The position numbers and the translations under genes are program-made. A DNA stretch of 64,000 nucleotides from Acidobacteriaceae bacterium (GTDB lineage: Bacteria > Acidobacteriota > Terriglobia > Terriglobales > Acidobacteriaceae): the NCBI GenBank assembly GCA_027449545.1, contig DAIDLI010000140.1:1-64000 (forward strand), in the 5' to 3' direction. The notes under the pieces were generated by a model. That model was not told where the DNA came from. It did no database searches and saw only the letters and a list, made by a program, of their open reading frames with translations. Below, one piece after another: positions 1-10,114 of the stretch (position 1 is the stretch's first letter; the number at the start of each line of letters is the position of its first letter).

Positions 1-85
1 AGTGGGCTTCTTACACTCGCTGTACAACTGAACGATTGCACAGACTCGACGACCTCAGAACTGATCGCCATCGCATTAGTTGGAA

Positions 86-1699
86 TCATCTCGAACAGAG
101 TAAGAATACATGGATCAATACACACCGATAGCCGGCAGGCGAAAACTGGGCAAGCCCCGCAGTATTCGGTTCCAAAGGAACACCAGGGATCGTCAGATCG
201 GCCGGGGGATATTTGACTCCGAAGACGGGAATGGATTGGTTGATGTGATACCAGTTAAATCCCAGACGGAATTCATTGACGAGATTAGGCGTGAAGGTGT
301 GGGTCTCACCGAGCGCTCCGCCCAGGATGTCTTCATAGTAATATCCGCCGTGCTGGCCGTAGGCAAGCCCGGGGAGTCTTGTCGGGGTCAAAGCGGTAGA
401 ACCGGCATCGGAGAAGCGGAAGAACCCTTGATCCTTTTGCGACGGATCATAATCACCGCGAAAATCTCCCTGTTGGAGAAGATAGGGCTGGTCAGGATCG
501 ATGTAATAGTTGTTCCCAGTCGCACCAGGCACGTTCGGCGCGGGATAAAGATTGACGAACGCCTGCGAGATGGGATCGATCATATTGGAAGGGATCTTAT
601 TGCTTCCATACTCGCTCATGAAGGATTGCCGCGTCACCACCTGCTGGCCGTTGACCGTCTGCACCGTCTGGGTTGTCGGGTCGTAAAGGGTAGGCCCGCC
701 GGTAAAATCGCCGGTCTTTTCCAGCGCGGTGGGTACAGTCGAGAAGATCGGGATGGGGTTGTGAATTGAAGTACCCTGATAGTCGCCGAACCAAAACAGC
801 TTGTTCCTCAGAATCGGGCCACCGATGGTTCCGCCCCACTGATTTTGTTTGAAGGGAGCTTTGGCGCCGGTGGTCTGGAAAAAGTTGCGCGCATCGAGCG
901 CAGAGTTGCGAATGAATTCAAAGACAGTGCCATGGTAGTGATTGGTGCCGGACTTGGTGACGGCATTGATGACGGCGCCGCCGCTACGGCCAAACTCCGC
1001 CGAATAGTTATTGGTCTGAATCTTGAATTCCTGGAGGGCATCGACCTGGGTGTTGAAGACGAGCCCACCGTTATCATTGGAGTTATTATCGATACCATCC
1101 AAAATAAAGTTATTCAGCGTGCCGCGCGAGCCGTCCGCGGCGAAGGTCACCTGGCCGGGCTGACCGCTGCTGCCGCCTGTATTCCCGTTCGTCTGCGTAT
1201 TTGCGCCGAAGCCTGTTTCAACCACGCCGGCGCTGAGGGCGGCAAGTTGGAGATAGCTGCGGCCGTTCAGAGGCATGGCGGCGATCGTTTTAGCCTCGAC
1301 TACCTGGCCAAGGCTTGAAGTCTGCGTATCAATCGTTGGGGTCGCGTTCGTGACCTCCACCGTCTGGGTGACTGCGCCCACCGCCATCTTGAAGTTGAGA
1401 TTGAGCCGGTCCTGGACCTGGAGCACGATGCCCGCCTGCGTCTGCGTCATGAAACCGGGTGCGGTCACCGTGACGGAATAGGTATCGGGATTTAGCGGCA
1501 CCGAAGTGAAGTAGCCGCTGCTGTTGGTGGTAAAGTCCCGGGCAACATTTGTCGTCACGCTGGTGATCCTGACTTTGGCGCCGGGAATCACTGCTCCCGC
1601 CGAGTCGGTCACATTGCCGGTGATCACAGCCGTATTGGTTTGACCCCACATGAGGGTCGCGGTCAGCACAACAAATAGACTTAGAAGAATCTTGCGCAT
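86..1699 (-). CDS. TonB-dependent receptor with carboxypeptidase-regulatory-like N-terminal domain; C-terminal barrel missing (truncated)
   Basis: Signal peptide MRKILLSLFVVLTATLMWGQ, 'ITGNVTDSAGAVIPGAKV' domain, plug motif 'MPLNGRSYLQL', 'ILDGIDNN'. ORF stops after ~538 aa while family members are usually about 1000+ aa. Start trimmed to the ATG after ggaggcgaa. Confidence 0.75.
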   Translation of the reverse strand: MRKILLSLFVVLTATLMWGQTNTAVITGNVTDSAGAVIPGAKVRITSVTTNVARDFTTNSSGYFTSVPLNPDTYSVTVTAPGFMTQTQAGIVLQVQDRLNLNFKMAVGAVTQTVEVTNATPTIDTQTSSLGQVVEAKTIAAMPLNGRSYLQLAALSAGVVETGFGANTQTNGNTGGSSGQPGQVTFAADGSRGTLNNFILDGIDNNSNDNGGLVFNTQVDALQEFKIQTNNYSAEFGRSGGAVINAVTKSGTNHYHGTVFEFIRNSALDARNFFQTTGAKAPFKQNQWGGTIGGPILRNKLFWFGDYQGTSIHNPIPIFSTVPTALEKTGDFTGGPTLYDPTTQTVQTVNGQQVVTRQSFMSEYGSNKIPSNMIDPISQAFVNLYPAPNVPGATGNNYYIDPDQPYLLQQGDFRGDYDPSQKDQGFFRFSDAGSTALTPTRLPGLAYGQHGGYYYEDILGGALGETHTFTPNLVNEFRLGFNWYHINQSIPVFGVKYPPADLTIPGVPLEPNTAGLAQFSPAGYRCVLIHVFLLCSR

Positions 1700-1748
1700 T
1701 TCGCCTCCAACATGAATGCCGTTCAGCCCGTCCAAAAGAGAAAGGCTA

Positions 1749-1760
1749 ATATTTCGTTTG
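1749..1760 (+). promoter_or_regulatory. Candidate DeoR-type operator upstream of the TonB receptor
   Basis: atatttcgtttg, exact inverse-strand match to caaacgaaatat at 15822-15833. Confidence 0.4.
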
Positions 1761-2262
1761 ATTTCGCACGCGATACTTTGGGGACGTTTTCTTACAGTGG
1801 CCGAAGTTTAAGCTGAACCACATAAAAATTGCAACGGAAAAATTCCCCGCCTTCGATTTTTTCTGTAGAGGAGAAAGCTCGCCGGTTTCTCGGAAGCCCT
1901 GGGCATCGCTCTTGCATTCCCCAGACCGCCAAGCCACAATTGCTTTCAGCAAGGCAGTTCATGCATAACTCCCTTCTCAGCAATGCTTTCCGTTTCAGCG
2001 AGGAGCATCGCCTGACGCGGGACAGCACCCCTTTACTGGGGTGACGCCTAGCCCCGCGTACTTCAGACATTCCCAGAGACCAATCACCTTCTGCCGAGAA
2101 AAAGCGTATGCGACCGCATTCTCTCGCAAATGAAAGAAAAAGATCTTGTCCTGTCGCCTCCCCCGGCGATGAAATTGCTCCCGCCGGGCCGGAGCTACCA
2201 GAGCACATCATCTCGAACTCGACGGCCTCGAGTGGGCGTAGACCCCGCATAGGCGAATCGCC

Positions 2263-3060
2263 CTAGACGCGAATTACCTCGATCCCCGCCGAGATAAGCG
2301 CCTCTCGATCCTTCTCGGATAAATTCATATCGGTGATCACGGTGTGGATCACTCCGGGCGGCCCGATAAGCGCCAGGCTCCGCCGGTTGAACTTTGTGGA
2401 GTCGCATACCGCGACCACTCGTGTCGCTGCGTTGACCATCGCCCGATTCACGCGGGACTCAGGAAAGTTCGGTGTCGTCAACCCGGCCTTGACATCGAAT
2501 CCGTCCACTCCGAGGAAGAGAATGTCGGCATGCATCTCGCTCAAGACGTCTTCAGCCAACGGTCCAACCAGAGAAGAGGAGTTCTTCCGCAGCGTTCCCC
2601 CTGTCAAGATCACCTCGAAACCGGTTCCCGCCAGTTCCACGGCGATATTCACTGCATTCGTAATCACAGTCAGATGTGAAAATCGGCGCAGTTCCCGGGC
2701 AATCGCTGTCGTCGTTGTGCCTGAATCCAATAGGATGCAGCATCCTTCTTTGACCATGTTGGCAGCGGCGATTGCGATTCTTTCCTTTTCCTGCAGCTGC
2801 TTTGTCTGCTTCTCCTGAAGAGAAAGATCGAGCAGAGCTCCGCCGTTCAAGGCAAGAGCTCCTCCGTGCGTCCGCTGCACCAGGCCTTTGGATTCGAGAT
2901 AGTCCAGATCCTTGCGGACCGTGATCCGCGAAATACCGAAGCTCTCGGAAAGACTGGCAACGAGGACACGGCCGTCCCGCTGAAGTTTTGCAAGCACGTG
3001 TTGACGGCGCTCGTCGATGAGCATGTTGCTTCGATCATGAGACGACTTTGGCATGCGCAC
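2263..3060 (-). CDS. DeoR-family transcriptional regulator
   Basis: N-terminal HTH 'RRQHVLAKLQRDGRVLVASLSESFGISRITVRKDLDYLESKGLVQRTHGGA' plus DeoR sensor motifs ('ILLDSGTTTTAIARELR', 'VNRAMVNAATRVVAVCDSTKF'). Confidence 0.93.
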   Translation of the reverse strand: MRMPKSSHDRSNMLIDERRQHVLAKLQRDGRVLVASLSESFGISRITVRKDLDYLESKGLVQRTHGGALALNGGALLDLSLQEKQTKQLQEKERIAIAAANMVKEGCCILLDSGTTTTAIARELRRFSHLTVITNAVNIAVELAGTGFEVILTGGTLRKNSSSLVGPLAEDVLSEMHADILFLGVDGFDVKAGLTTPNFPESRVNRAMVNAATRVVAVCDSTKFNRRSLALIGPPGVIHTVITDMNLSEKDREALISAGIEVIRV

Positions 3061-3137
3061 ACTACCCTATGGCCTCCTGACGAATGCCCGGAAGCACAGA
3101 AGCGAATGTCCCGGCCAGTAACCGGCACATACACTGT

Positions 3138-4847
3138 TTAATCAGGCAGCGCGAATGCGTACATCGTATCGGCGCCTGTTCCTATCACGTATTGTTTTCC
3201 GTGCACGGAGTAGCTCATGGGTCCACTGGCGTTTGGCCCGCCGAGATATACATGCCACAAGGGCTTGCCGGTCGTGGCATCCAAGGCGACGAAATTTCCG
3301 TCCATTCCGCCGCCGAACACCAGCCCGCCCGCCGTGGACAAGACTCCCGACTCGGTGTAGTCCACCATCTTGAACTCCCACCTCTTCTCCCCCGTCTGCG
3401 GATCGATGGCGAGGATCGCGCCATAACCTTCCGCCGCGGTTCTATAAGGGGCAGGTATGCGCTTGGCCGCAGCAGGGCGCACAGGTGGAGGAGGCCAATC
3501 CGCAGGGGGGGACGTTTCCCCAAAGCCAGGCCACCAGCCATCGCCGGTGTACATATGCATTCTCTGCCATGGAAGGATGGGCCGCTTCTCCGAAAATCCC
3601 TGGGAGTCTTGCCAAGTCGACACGTAGAAGAGCTGCGTCTGAGGATCGAAAGACGGCGGGTAATAGTTAGTGCCGCCTTGCGCCCCGGGCTTCACCAGAA
3701 TTCCGCCCATCGGCTTGGGCCAGTATTTTGCTACTCGGATAGGGCGCCCATTCTTATCCAAGCCCTTTGCCCAGGTCAGCTTGATAAACGGCTTGCCCAG
3801 CAGGAAACGGCCCGTTTGCCGGTCGAGCACATAGAAGAAGCCATTGCGATTTGCCCAGAGCATCAGCTTACGCGGTTTGCCGTGCCAGTTCAGATCCGCC
3901 AACACGGGCACCTGCGTTGCGTCGTAATCGTATTCATCGCCCGGCGTAAATTGAAAATGCCATTTGATCTTCCCGGTATCAGCATCGAGTGCAAGGACGC
4001 TATCCGAGTAGAGGTTGTCAAACTTACCCCCTGGGGACCGCTGATCGCCGTTCGCGACAGGATTCGGGTTGCCGGTGCCCCAGAACACCAGGTTTGTTTC
4101 AGGATCGTAGGAGCCGCTGTTCCAGACGGGGCTGCCGCCATGCTTCCATGTATCTCCTGCCCACGTTTTAGCGGCGGGATCGTCCGCGGAATTGGGGGCT
4201 GTATAGGTCTTCCAGAGTTGCTTTCCAGTATGAACATCGAATGCCGCCAGAAAGCAGTTGGCCCCCATATCATCGGTCGCCGGTCCGACAATCACCTCGT
4301 CTTTCACTACCAAGGGCGGCACATTAAACTGGTATCCCTTGCGCCAGTCCGCGGCCTTCACTTCCCATTTGACCCTTCCTGTTCTGGCATCGATCGCAAG
4401 CAGATGGCAATCCCATCCGGTCGTCCAGAACAGCGTGTTTCCCTCGATGGCCACACCCTTGTTGACCATGTACATGCGCTGCCCGTGAAAATCGTCTTCA
4501 TTGAACGGCCGTGAGAGCTTCCAGTACTGCCGTCCGGTAGCGGCATCGAGCGCCACAACTTCTGTGAGGCTGGTTGCGTACAGAACGCCGTTCACCACAA
4601 TCGGCGTGTTCTCCATCTTCTCGTCGGCGGGTGTCGTGGTTGGCCGCCAGACCCATTTGAGCTGAAGGTCCTTCACGTTCTTCTGATTGATTTGCTTCAA
4701 CAGACTGTAGCGATTGCTTGCGTATGTCCCCCCGTAGGTCAGCCAATTCTGCGGTTCCTGGTTGGCATGGAGCAGACGGGTAAACGTCACTTGCGCCTGT
4801 AACGAGCCTGTCAGCAAAGCAAACATCATCCATACCCGCAGCGTCAT
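3138..4847 (-). CDS. PQQ-dependent (quinoprotein) dehydrogenase, exported
   Basis: Signal peptide; 'NWLTYGGTYASNRYSLLKQINQKNVKDLQLKWVW', repeated 'ALDAxTGKxxW' propeller motifs, 'GTGNPNP', 'PGDEYDYDATQVPVLAD'. Confidence 0.9.
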   Translation of the reverse strand: MTLRVWMMFALLTGSLQAQVTFTRLLHANQEPQNWLTYGGTYASNRYSLLKQINQKNVKDLQLKWVWRPTTTPADEKMENTPIVVNGVLYATSLTEVVALDAATGRQYWKLSRPFNEDDFHGQRMYMVNKGVAIEGNTLFWTTGWDCHLLAIDARTGRVKWEVKAADWRKGYQFNVPPLVVKDEVIVGPATDDMGANCFLAAFDVHTGKQLWKTYTAPNSADDPAAKTWAGDTWKHGGSPVWNSGSYDPETNLVFWGTGNPNPVANGDQRSPGGKFDNLYSDSVLALDADTGKIKWHFQFTPGDEYDYDATQVPVLADLNWHGKPRKLMLWANRNGFFYVLDRQTGRFLLGKPFIKLTWAKGLDKNGRPIRVAKYWPKPMGGILVKPGAQGGTNYYPPSFDPQTQLFYVSTWQDSQGFSEKRPILPWQRMHMYTGDGWWPGFGETSPPADWPPPPVRPAAAKRIPAPYRTAAEGYGAILAIDPQTGEKRWEFKMVDYTESGVLSTAGGLVFGGGMDGNFVALDATTGKPLWHVYLGGPNASGPMSYSVHGKQYVIGTGADTMYAFALPD

Positions 4848-4886
4848 GTCCTTCTCCCAACGATGAGCAGTTCCCTATCTACTCGG

Positions 4887-5903
4887 TTACTTGCTGCGTT
4901 TTGTGAGGGGTACCAGTACGAGATTCCTGAACTCGGCCGCTGTCTCATCGCCCTGCAACTCGATCGGCCCCGGCCTGCCTTCGAACGGATCGATGGCGAT
5001 TCCGTTCAGCCCCTCGATGACCGCCTTCTTATACAGGGTTTTCCCATTCAGGACTGTAGTAACTTCGCGGCCGACCAGGCGGATGTCGTAAGTGTTCCAT
5101 TCGCCGGCAGGCTTGCTCGCGTTCACTCTCGGCAAGATTCGCGTGTACAGGGCACCCGTGCCATGCATGCCCGGAGGCGTTCCATAATCGGAGGCGATCT
5201 GAAGTTCATAGCGGCCGCGTAACCCAATGCCGTTGTTGCTCCGCTTGCCTACAGGCAATCTATATTCAACGTGCAGTTCAAAGTTCCAGAACTTCCTTAC
5301 GGTGATGAGATCGTCCGAGTTATCCGCGCACCTCAGGATTCCATCCTGGACCGACCAACCTGCCATCTTCGGCGAATTGACCCCCGTCCACCCCTTGAGG
5401 TCCTTACCGTCAAAGAGCCGAATCGGCTTACCCGGGACCCAGGTTCCATCATCGTGCTCATCGATCTTTGGAGAGCGATAGCCGGTGAACGTCAAATGAG
5501 TTGCGGGAGTGGTTGCGGGGCTGGTCACCGTACCCTGTAGAAGTCCGTTCACATACCTCACCTCATATTCGGCACGGTCGTTGGGGTTTGGAGTGTGCCC
5601 GTGGTGTGCCTTCTCTGTCCAGGTGAAGTTCAATACGCCGTTTTTGATGCTGGCGACTTTGATGTTGTCCAGGCTGCCGTCAGGCGATCCGACGAACTGA
5701 ATCCGCATCTGTGGGGTTCCCGCGCCCGTGACACTCAACCACCATGCAGCGGTCGTGGTGAACTGCACGAAAGAAGCAGGCTGCGCGTGGACCTGAATAT
5801 CCCACTTGCCATTGAAATCCTTATCTGCAGCCCGCGCGCTTGGCACGAAAGCCACACCCGCAAGCAGTCCAATCAGCGCGAAGAGCGATTTACGAGGGTA
5901 CAT
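4887..5903 (-). CDS. DUF1080 (3-keto-disaccharide hydrolase) domain protein, exported
   Basis: 'RLFDGKDLKGWTGVNSPKMAGWSVQDGILRC', 'NFELHVEYRLPVGKRSNNGIGLRGRYELQI', 'GPIELQGDETAAEFRNLVLVPL' typical of DUF1080. Confidence 0.85.
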   Translation of the reverse strand: MYPRKSLFALIGLLAGVAFVPSARAADKDFNGKWDIQVHAQPASFVQFTTTAAWWLSVTGAGTPQMRIQFVGSPDGSLDNIKVASIKNGVLNFTWTEKAHHGHTPNPNDRAEYEVRYVNGLLQGTVTSPATTPATHLTFTGYRSPKIDEHDDGTWVPGKPIRLFDGKDLKGWTGVNSPKMAGWSVQDGILRCADNSDDLITVRKFWNFELHVEYRLPVGKRSNNGIGLRGRYELQIASDYGTPPGMHGTGALYTRILPRVNASKPAGEWNTYDIRLVGREVTTVLNGKTLYKKAVIEGLNGIAIDPFEGRPGPIELQGDETAAEFRNLVLVPLTKRSK

Positions 5904-6135
5904 TCTTTCCGTCTCCTATCCTGGCCTGGAACAAGCCCAAACGACCGAAGCGGGATACTTCACTACGCCTCTGGCCGTTCCATTCCTTCTTCTCGTCGAA
6001 ACATACCGTAACTTTTCGATACTTTACGAAACAATCTGTAGCTTCCGGCGACAAGGCGTGTCAAGGGGAATTTCATCGCACCACTTGAAATCGGAGTGCC
6101 CCGAATCCCGATCCCTTCTGCCCTCGAAATGCCAG

Positions 6136-7068
6136 CTATACATCCAGGGTCTGGAGATAGGTGACGCTCTCCTTCGTCAGGTCCCAGTTCAGCTCAACGA
6201 AATAGTTCTTGACCCCACCTACCTTCGCAGCTGGGAAGATTCCGCGCCAATTGAGGCTATCTTTGCCAACCGCCACCTTCCAGGCCCGGCCGCGGTCGTT
6301 CAGGTCCACCCCTTGAAGATGCAGCGAGATAAAACGCCCAGGGTATTTATTGAAGTAGACAACCGGGTCTCCAATGACCGTCATGGCAGACATCTGAAAC
6401 TGCATCTTCACTAGATTGGGATCCAGCAGTTCCAGCAACGCCACGTAAGTCAGCCGCCCGTCCCCTTCAATCTTCGCCATCTCGAACTCTTCATCATGCA
6501 GAAATTGCTGGAGACCGGCGCTGGAGGCTACGGTCGCCATCTGGTTGTACTCCTCAGCGGCTCTTTTGACGGCATCCATCGTGACCACGCCATCTTGAAT
6601 AGGTCCCCTCAAAGTCGACACACCCATCTGTGTCATGCCGACCTCCTTCGCCCAGGAGATCATCTCCTGCTGCCGGGTCCGGAGCACATCCAGTCCAAAA
6701 TGGCCGCTCGGGCAGTTGAGTCCGTTCTCGTCCAGAATTCTTTTGACTTCCTTTGCATTTCCGAGACTCTCGAACTCTGCAAAGCTCAGCGGATCACACA
6801 ACTCCACCTCGCGAATGCCGATTGCGGCCATATCTCTGCACAACCCGGCGAAGTCGCCGTCCTTGATCCTCTGCCGGTGTGGGTACGTCTGGCTGCCGAT
6901 CGGCAACCCCAGCGGACCGCCAGAAATGCTCTGCTCCGCTGCGGAAGGGAAATGGCTCGCAGGTGCACCCTTTGCGGCTTTCCCGCACTCCTCTGTTTTG
7001 TACCCCATACGGATCACGACCTCCTTTATCTCGTTCCTAGCGACCTCGCGGTCAAGATTTCCTGCCAT
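6136..7068 (-). CDS. Sugar phosphate isomerase/epimerase (TIM barrel, AP endonuclease 2-like)
   Basis: 'GLPIGSQTYPHRQRIKDGDFAGLCRDMAAIGIREVELCD', 'FHLHDEEFE'-type segment, 'ISLHLQGVDLN', 'KNYFVELNWDLTKESVTYLQTL'. Start uncertain; the ORF extends to 7251. Confidence 0.75.
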   Translation of the reverse strand: MAGNLDREVARNEIKEVVIRMGYKTEECGKAAKGAPASHFPSAAEQSISGGPLGLPIGSQTYPHRQRIKDGDFAGLCRDMAAIGIREVELCDPLSFAEFESLGNAKEVKRILDENGLNCPSGHFGLDVLRTRQQEMISWAKEVGMTQMGVSTLRGPIQDGVVTMDAVKRAAEEYNQMATVASSAGLQQFLHDEEFEMAKIEGDGRLTYVALLELLDPNLVKMQFQMSAMTVIGDPVVYFNKYPGRFISLHLQGVDLNDRGRAWKVAVGKDSLNWRGIFPAAKVGGVKNYFVELNWDLTKESVTYLQTLDV

Positions 7069-7171
7069 GGGCAACAGGACAACTCGTTGCGTTCTTTCCC
7101 TTCGAACACCTACAACTTCGCGCATCTTGCAATCCGGCCGCATGGAACGCGGCTGATGTTCCACGTGACAA

Positions 7172-8485
7172 CTAGCCAGAGACCGGGCGAATGTCGGCTG
7201 ATCCCCGAATGAGAAGAAACACGAAGAAGGTTGCAGCGAGAGGCAGGACACTTGCGATCAGGAATGCCGGAGCGTAGGAGAAGCGGTCCACCGTGTCTCC
7301 CACGGCGAAGGTAAAGAGTGCACCGGCGAGTCCGGCCGCAAGCCCGCTCAATCCTGTTACAGATCCGACGATCGTGTGCGGAAAAAGATCTCCGGGCAGG
7401 GTGAGGCCCATCGTAGACCATGCAGCATAGGCCCACAGGGCGACGCAGATGAGAGCAATCGCCAGGTAGGAGTTTGCCACGCGCGGCACGAGAATGCCGA
7501 CCAGCATCGGCAGGCAGCAAATCGCGCAGATCCACTTCCGCACCACGATCACGCTATAACCGCGGCGGACGAAGTACGCTGCGACCAGTCCGCCGGTGAA
7601 ATTTCCGATGTCGGCCGCCACAAATGGAATCCAGGAAAAGAGGGCGATGCGGCGCAAATCAAAGCCGCGCGCATCACTGAGATACTGCGGCAGCCAAAAG
7701 ATATAAAACCACCAGATAGGATCGGTAAGCGCACGGCCTAGAACGATACCCCAGAGATTGCGATTCTGGGCGAGAGTGCCCCAGTCGGGGCGCACTGCTG
7801 ACCTCAGTTCCACCTCGCGACCAGCCTCGATTCGCGCGCGTTCCGCAGGAGTAACTCTTGGGTGCGACTGGAGCGGGTGATAGACCTTCATCCATGCAAG
7901 CACCCAGAGCAAACCGATGCCGCCGGTAAGGACGAATGCCCAGCGCCAGCCGAAGGCGAGAGCGATCAGCGGGACAGCAAGCGCAGCCAATGCGCCGCCC
8001 ACGCTGGACCCGCTGTAGAAGATAGCGACCGCGAGGCTGCGTTCTTCGCGCGGGAACCATTCGGCCACAGCCTTGTTCGCGCCCGGCCAGTTGAATCCTT
8101 CACCTATTCCGAGGAGAAAGCGGAAAAGGACGAAGGCAGGCACGGAGGAGGCCAGCGCCATCAACATATTGACGACTGACCACCACGTGGCCGCGACGAT
8201 CAGACCGATGCGCGTCCCGACCCAGTCCAGAAACATGCCACCGAGGAGCCATGTGGCGGCGTAGGAGATCTGAAACGCGCCCAGAATGCGCCCCAGTTCC
8301 TCGTGGTTCAGGTGGAACTGCGCCACGATCATCGGCGCGAGGACGGCGAAGGATTGGCGACTGAGATAATTGATCGCTGTCGAGCAAAACAATGTCCAAA
8401 CGATCCACCAGCGCACCCGGCCTGAGCCCCTGGCGGCTCGTCCTGTGGCGGTCGCATTTCCGGTTGGCTGCTCGTCCGTAATCAT
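7172..8485 (-). CDS. MFS transporter (hexuronate/anion:cation symporter-like)
   Basis: 12-TM pattern, 'RWWIVWTLFCSTAINYLSRQSFAVLAPMI', 'GIGEGFNWPGANKAVAEWFPREERSLAVAIFYSGSSVG'. ATGA overlap with the upstream nagB stop. Confidence 0.88.
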   Translation of the reverse strand: MITDEQPTGNATATGRAARGSGRVRWWIVWTLFCSTAINYLSRQSFAVLAPMIVAQFHLNHEELGRILGAFQISYAATWLLGGMFLDWVGTRIGLIVAATWWSVVNMLMALASSVPAFVLFRFLLGIGEGFNWPGANKAVAEWFPREERSLAVAIFYSGSSVGGALAALAVPLIALAFGWRWAFVLTGGIGLLWVLAWMKVYHPLQSHPRVTPAERARIEAGREVELRSAVRPDWGTLAQNRNLWGIVLGRALTDPIWWFYIFWLPQYLSDARGFDLRRIALFSWIPFVAADIGNFTGGLVAAYFVRRGYSVIVVRKWICAICCLPMLVGILVPRVANSYLAIALICVALWAYAAWSTMGLTLPGDLFPHTIVGSVTGLSGLAAGLAGALFTFAVGDTVDRFSYAPAFLIASVLPLAATFFVFLLIRGSADIRPVSG

Positions 8486-9270
8486 GGCAACTCTGCCGCA
8501 GATTCGAGATCGAGGTAGACCGTTGCATCGGGATGGGTGCGCAGGATGGTTGCGGGGCAAGCGGTGGAGATTGGCTCCTCAATCGTACGGCGCACGATCG
8601 CTGCCTTGCGCGGTCCCGGCACGGAGACGATCAGTTTCGGAGCGCGCAGCAGCGCGGGAATGGTCAGCGTCAGCGCTTTGCCCGGTACATCATTCAGGCT
8701 GGGAAACCATCCTTCGGCTGCCTGCTGGGCACGGCATGCATCATCGAGTGAGACAACTTTCATGTCCGCGGGATCCTGAAAGTCAGCTTCGCCCGGGTCA
8801 TTAAAGGCGAGGTGGCCATTTTCGCCGATACCGAGCAGGCATAGCTGAGGGTCCGCCTGTCGCAGCGCCTCAGAGTACGCACGGCACTCTTCGGTTGGAT
8901 CGTTGTTGCCGTTGACCCCCAGGAACTGGCATATGGGTACGCGACTCGTCAGCCGCTCACGCAGATACCGGCGGAAGGAAGCCGGATGATCTGGGCTGAT
9001 GCCAATGTACTCGTCCATGTGGAAGCCAAGGACCTTCTCCCACGGCAAGCCGGAGATGGCGGTGAGGGCATCAAGCGTGGCCATCTGCGAGGCGCCGGTG
9101 GCGAAGATGACGCCAATGCGGTCGCGCACGGCGGCGTGTTGGCGCATGGCAGCGGCTGCATCCCGGGCGGCGGCCGCTCCGGCGGCTTCCCTGCTGGAAT
9201 AGACCTGCAGACGCAGTTTTCCGACGACGATTTCCCGAACCGGTTCAATAGTCATGGATGAAGATGTCAT
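8482..9270 (-). CDS. nagB: Glucosamine-6-phosphate deaminase-like protein
   Basis: 'GVIFATGASQMATLDAL', 'WEKVLGFHMDEYIGISPDHPASFRRYL', 'LCLLGIGENGHLAFNDPGEADFQDP' are NagB motifs. Start is one of several in-frame ATGs. Confidence 0.88.
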   Translation of the reverse strand: MTSSSMTIEPVREIVVGKLRLQVYSSREAAGAAAARDAAAAMRQHAAVRDRIGVIFATGASQMATLDALTAISGLPWEKVLGFHMDEYIGISPDHPASFRRYLRERLTSRVPICQFLGVNGNNDPTEECRAYSEALRQADPQLCLLGIGENGHLAFNDPGEADFQDPADMKVVSLDDACRAQQAAEGWFPSLNDVPGKALTLTIPALLRAPKLIVSVPGPRKAAIVRRTIEEPISTACPATILRTHPDATVYLDLESAAELP

Positions 9271-9277
9271 AAATTCG

Positions 9278-10114
9278 TCAATTATCTCTTCCGGTGGCAT
9301 TTGCTTTTACGAAGTGGACAGTGCCGAAGGATTTCGGCTGATGGAAAGAATTCTGCGGAAGCTTCTGCGGAAGCGCACCCCAACTCATGTTGTGACGATG
9401 AGGAGCCGTACCGTCCGACCGATAGAAATTAAGATGCCAGACCTCGCCGCGCGCTATTCCTGAGGAAGTAAGGGCAGCGATCGGAATCCTCCACTCCGAG
9501 GTCCAGACGTGCTGTGCAGCGTCCACCCGTGTGACGTGGTCGAATCCGGAATTCCATTGCGGATCGTTGAAGGGCTTCTTGGTTAAATCGATCTCCAGGT
9601 CGATCCACTGATTATTCGGAGCCACTTCGAACTCGAAATAGTGGGAGGGCCGCATGGAGTCGGGTGCGATGAATGCCTCCACCACATCCTTTTCCCAGAG
9701 GCCCCAGCGCTCCTTGTGTGGATCCTCGCCCTCGAACACGTTGAGGGTTTCATAGTGGCACCAGAACGCGAGGTAAAGATAATCTCGGGTCCAGCGGCTG
9801 GCCACTTGCGTCTCCAATTGTGGATAGGAGGTGCGAACGAAGGCAGCCTGGTCGAAGCTCACCCGCTGAGCCGCCGACCAGAATGGCTTCTTCAGATTGC
9901 CGTCCGGCCGAATATCGTGGGACGCCCATGTCGAAAGGATTACCGGATGATTACGCTGCATTTCTTGCTTTTGGTCCGACCCGTTCGCACCTGCCTTTGC
10001 GATCGACAGCCCAGGACAGGGAGTCGCCAGCGCGATGCAGAGAATGGCTGCGCCAGCCGAAAGAGGCCGGCAGGCGCAGGACAAGTTTCGCAGTCGGGTC
10101 ATTTCTTTCCTCAT
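9278..10114 (-). CDS. Carbohydrate-binding family 9-like (CBM9-like) protein, exported
   Basis: 'YLYLAFWCHYETLNVF', 'DVVEAFIAPDSMRPSHYFEFEVAPNNQWIDLEIDLTKKPFNDPQWNSGFDHVTRVD', 'WTSEWRIPIAAL', 'WHLNFYRSDG'. Confidence 0.75.
   Translation of the reverse strand: MRKEMTRLRNLSCACRPLSAGAAILCIALATPCPGLSIAKAGANGSDQKQEMQRNHPVILSTWASHDIRPDGNLKKPFWSAAQRVSFDQAAFVRTSYPQLETQVASRWTRDYLYLAFWCHYETLNVFEGEDPHKERWGLWEKDVVEAFIAPDSMRPSHYFEFEVAPNNQWIDLEIDLTKKPFNDPQWNSGFDHVTRVDAAQHVWTSEWRIPIAALTSSGIARGEVWHLNFYRSDGTAPHRHNMSWGALPQKLPQNSFHQPKSFGTVHFVKANATGRDN

Noticed and set aside
1746-2250. Small ORFs between the receptor and deoR
   Set aside because: No family, no RBS, mutually overlapping; likely intergenic.
3084-4514. 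476-aa plus-strand ORF
   Set aside because: Antisense to the clear PQQ dehydrogenase.
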